NCBI GenBank assembly: GCA_016865855.1
Contig: VGNX01000002.1
Span: forward strand, 1-64,000
Origin: Chloroflexota bacterium
GTDB lineage: Bacteria > Chloroflexota > Dehalococcoidia > GIF9 > UBA5629
Direction: 5' to 3'
Length of the DNA: 64,000 nucleotides
The notes below the pieces were generated by a model, which saw only the letters and a program-made list of their open reading frames with translations, made no database searches and had not been told where the DNA came from. The translations under genes were made by a program, and so were the position numbers. Below are positions 63,985 through 64,000 of this stretch, in pieces (positions within the stretch are counted from its first letter, which is position 1; each line of letters opens with the position of its first letter).

Positions 63985-64000
63985 ACCGCAAGTGAAAATA

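Overview
This 64 kb bacterial window looks like a strict anaerobe, possibly Chloroflexota/Dehalococcoidia (inferred from gene content only).

Main blocks:
(1) ~0.1-18.1 kb: a long, almost entirely minus-strand run of redox and oxygen-defence genes. It includes KorAB, Rieske, Fe-SOD, a desulforedoxin missed by the ORF track, ferritin-like proteins, a CopA-YHS fusion, a flavodiiron protein, a DUF438/hemerythrin/PAS protein, a flavin reductase-rubredoxin, TusA, NifU/NifS, a rubrerythrin-thioesterase fusion, TrxR, a probable selenocysteine glutaredoxin and a PerR-like Fur regulator.
(2) ligA and pth, then hicBA, a pth 3'-end relic, and a defence block (putative type II R-M pair, DUF4411-type PIN protein plus XRE/ImmA-IrrE protein).
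(3) Central metabolism: eno, queF, gap and an FAD-oxidase/Fe-S cluster.
(4) An ECF sigma / DUF5667 / DUF3160 / DUF11-like surface-protein locus.
(5) mtnA and mtnP, split by a type IIG R-M enzyme + TcmP + radical-SAM cassette.
(6) A second hicAB locus, a MetE-like protein, a histone H1-like protein and a THEP1-type NTPase.

Intergenic regions are dense in palindromic repeat families. Two copies are associated with long direct duplications of adjacent gene sequence.

Strongest leads: a Sec-Pro-Trp-Cys glutaredoxin with a fitting bSECIS hairpin; two independently broken hicA toxins beside intact hicB; a pth C-terminal relic behind hicBA; the type IIG/TcmP/radical-SAM cassette; and a rubrerythrin-hotdog thioesterase fusion. 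All calls are from reading the sequence; no database search was run.
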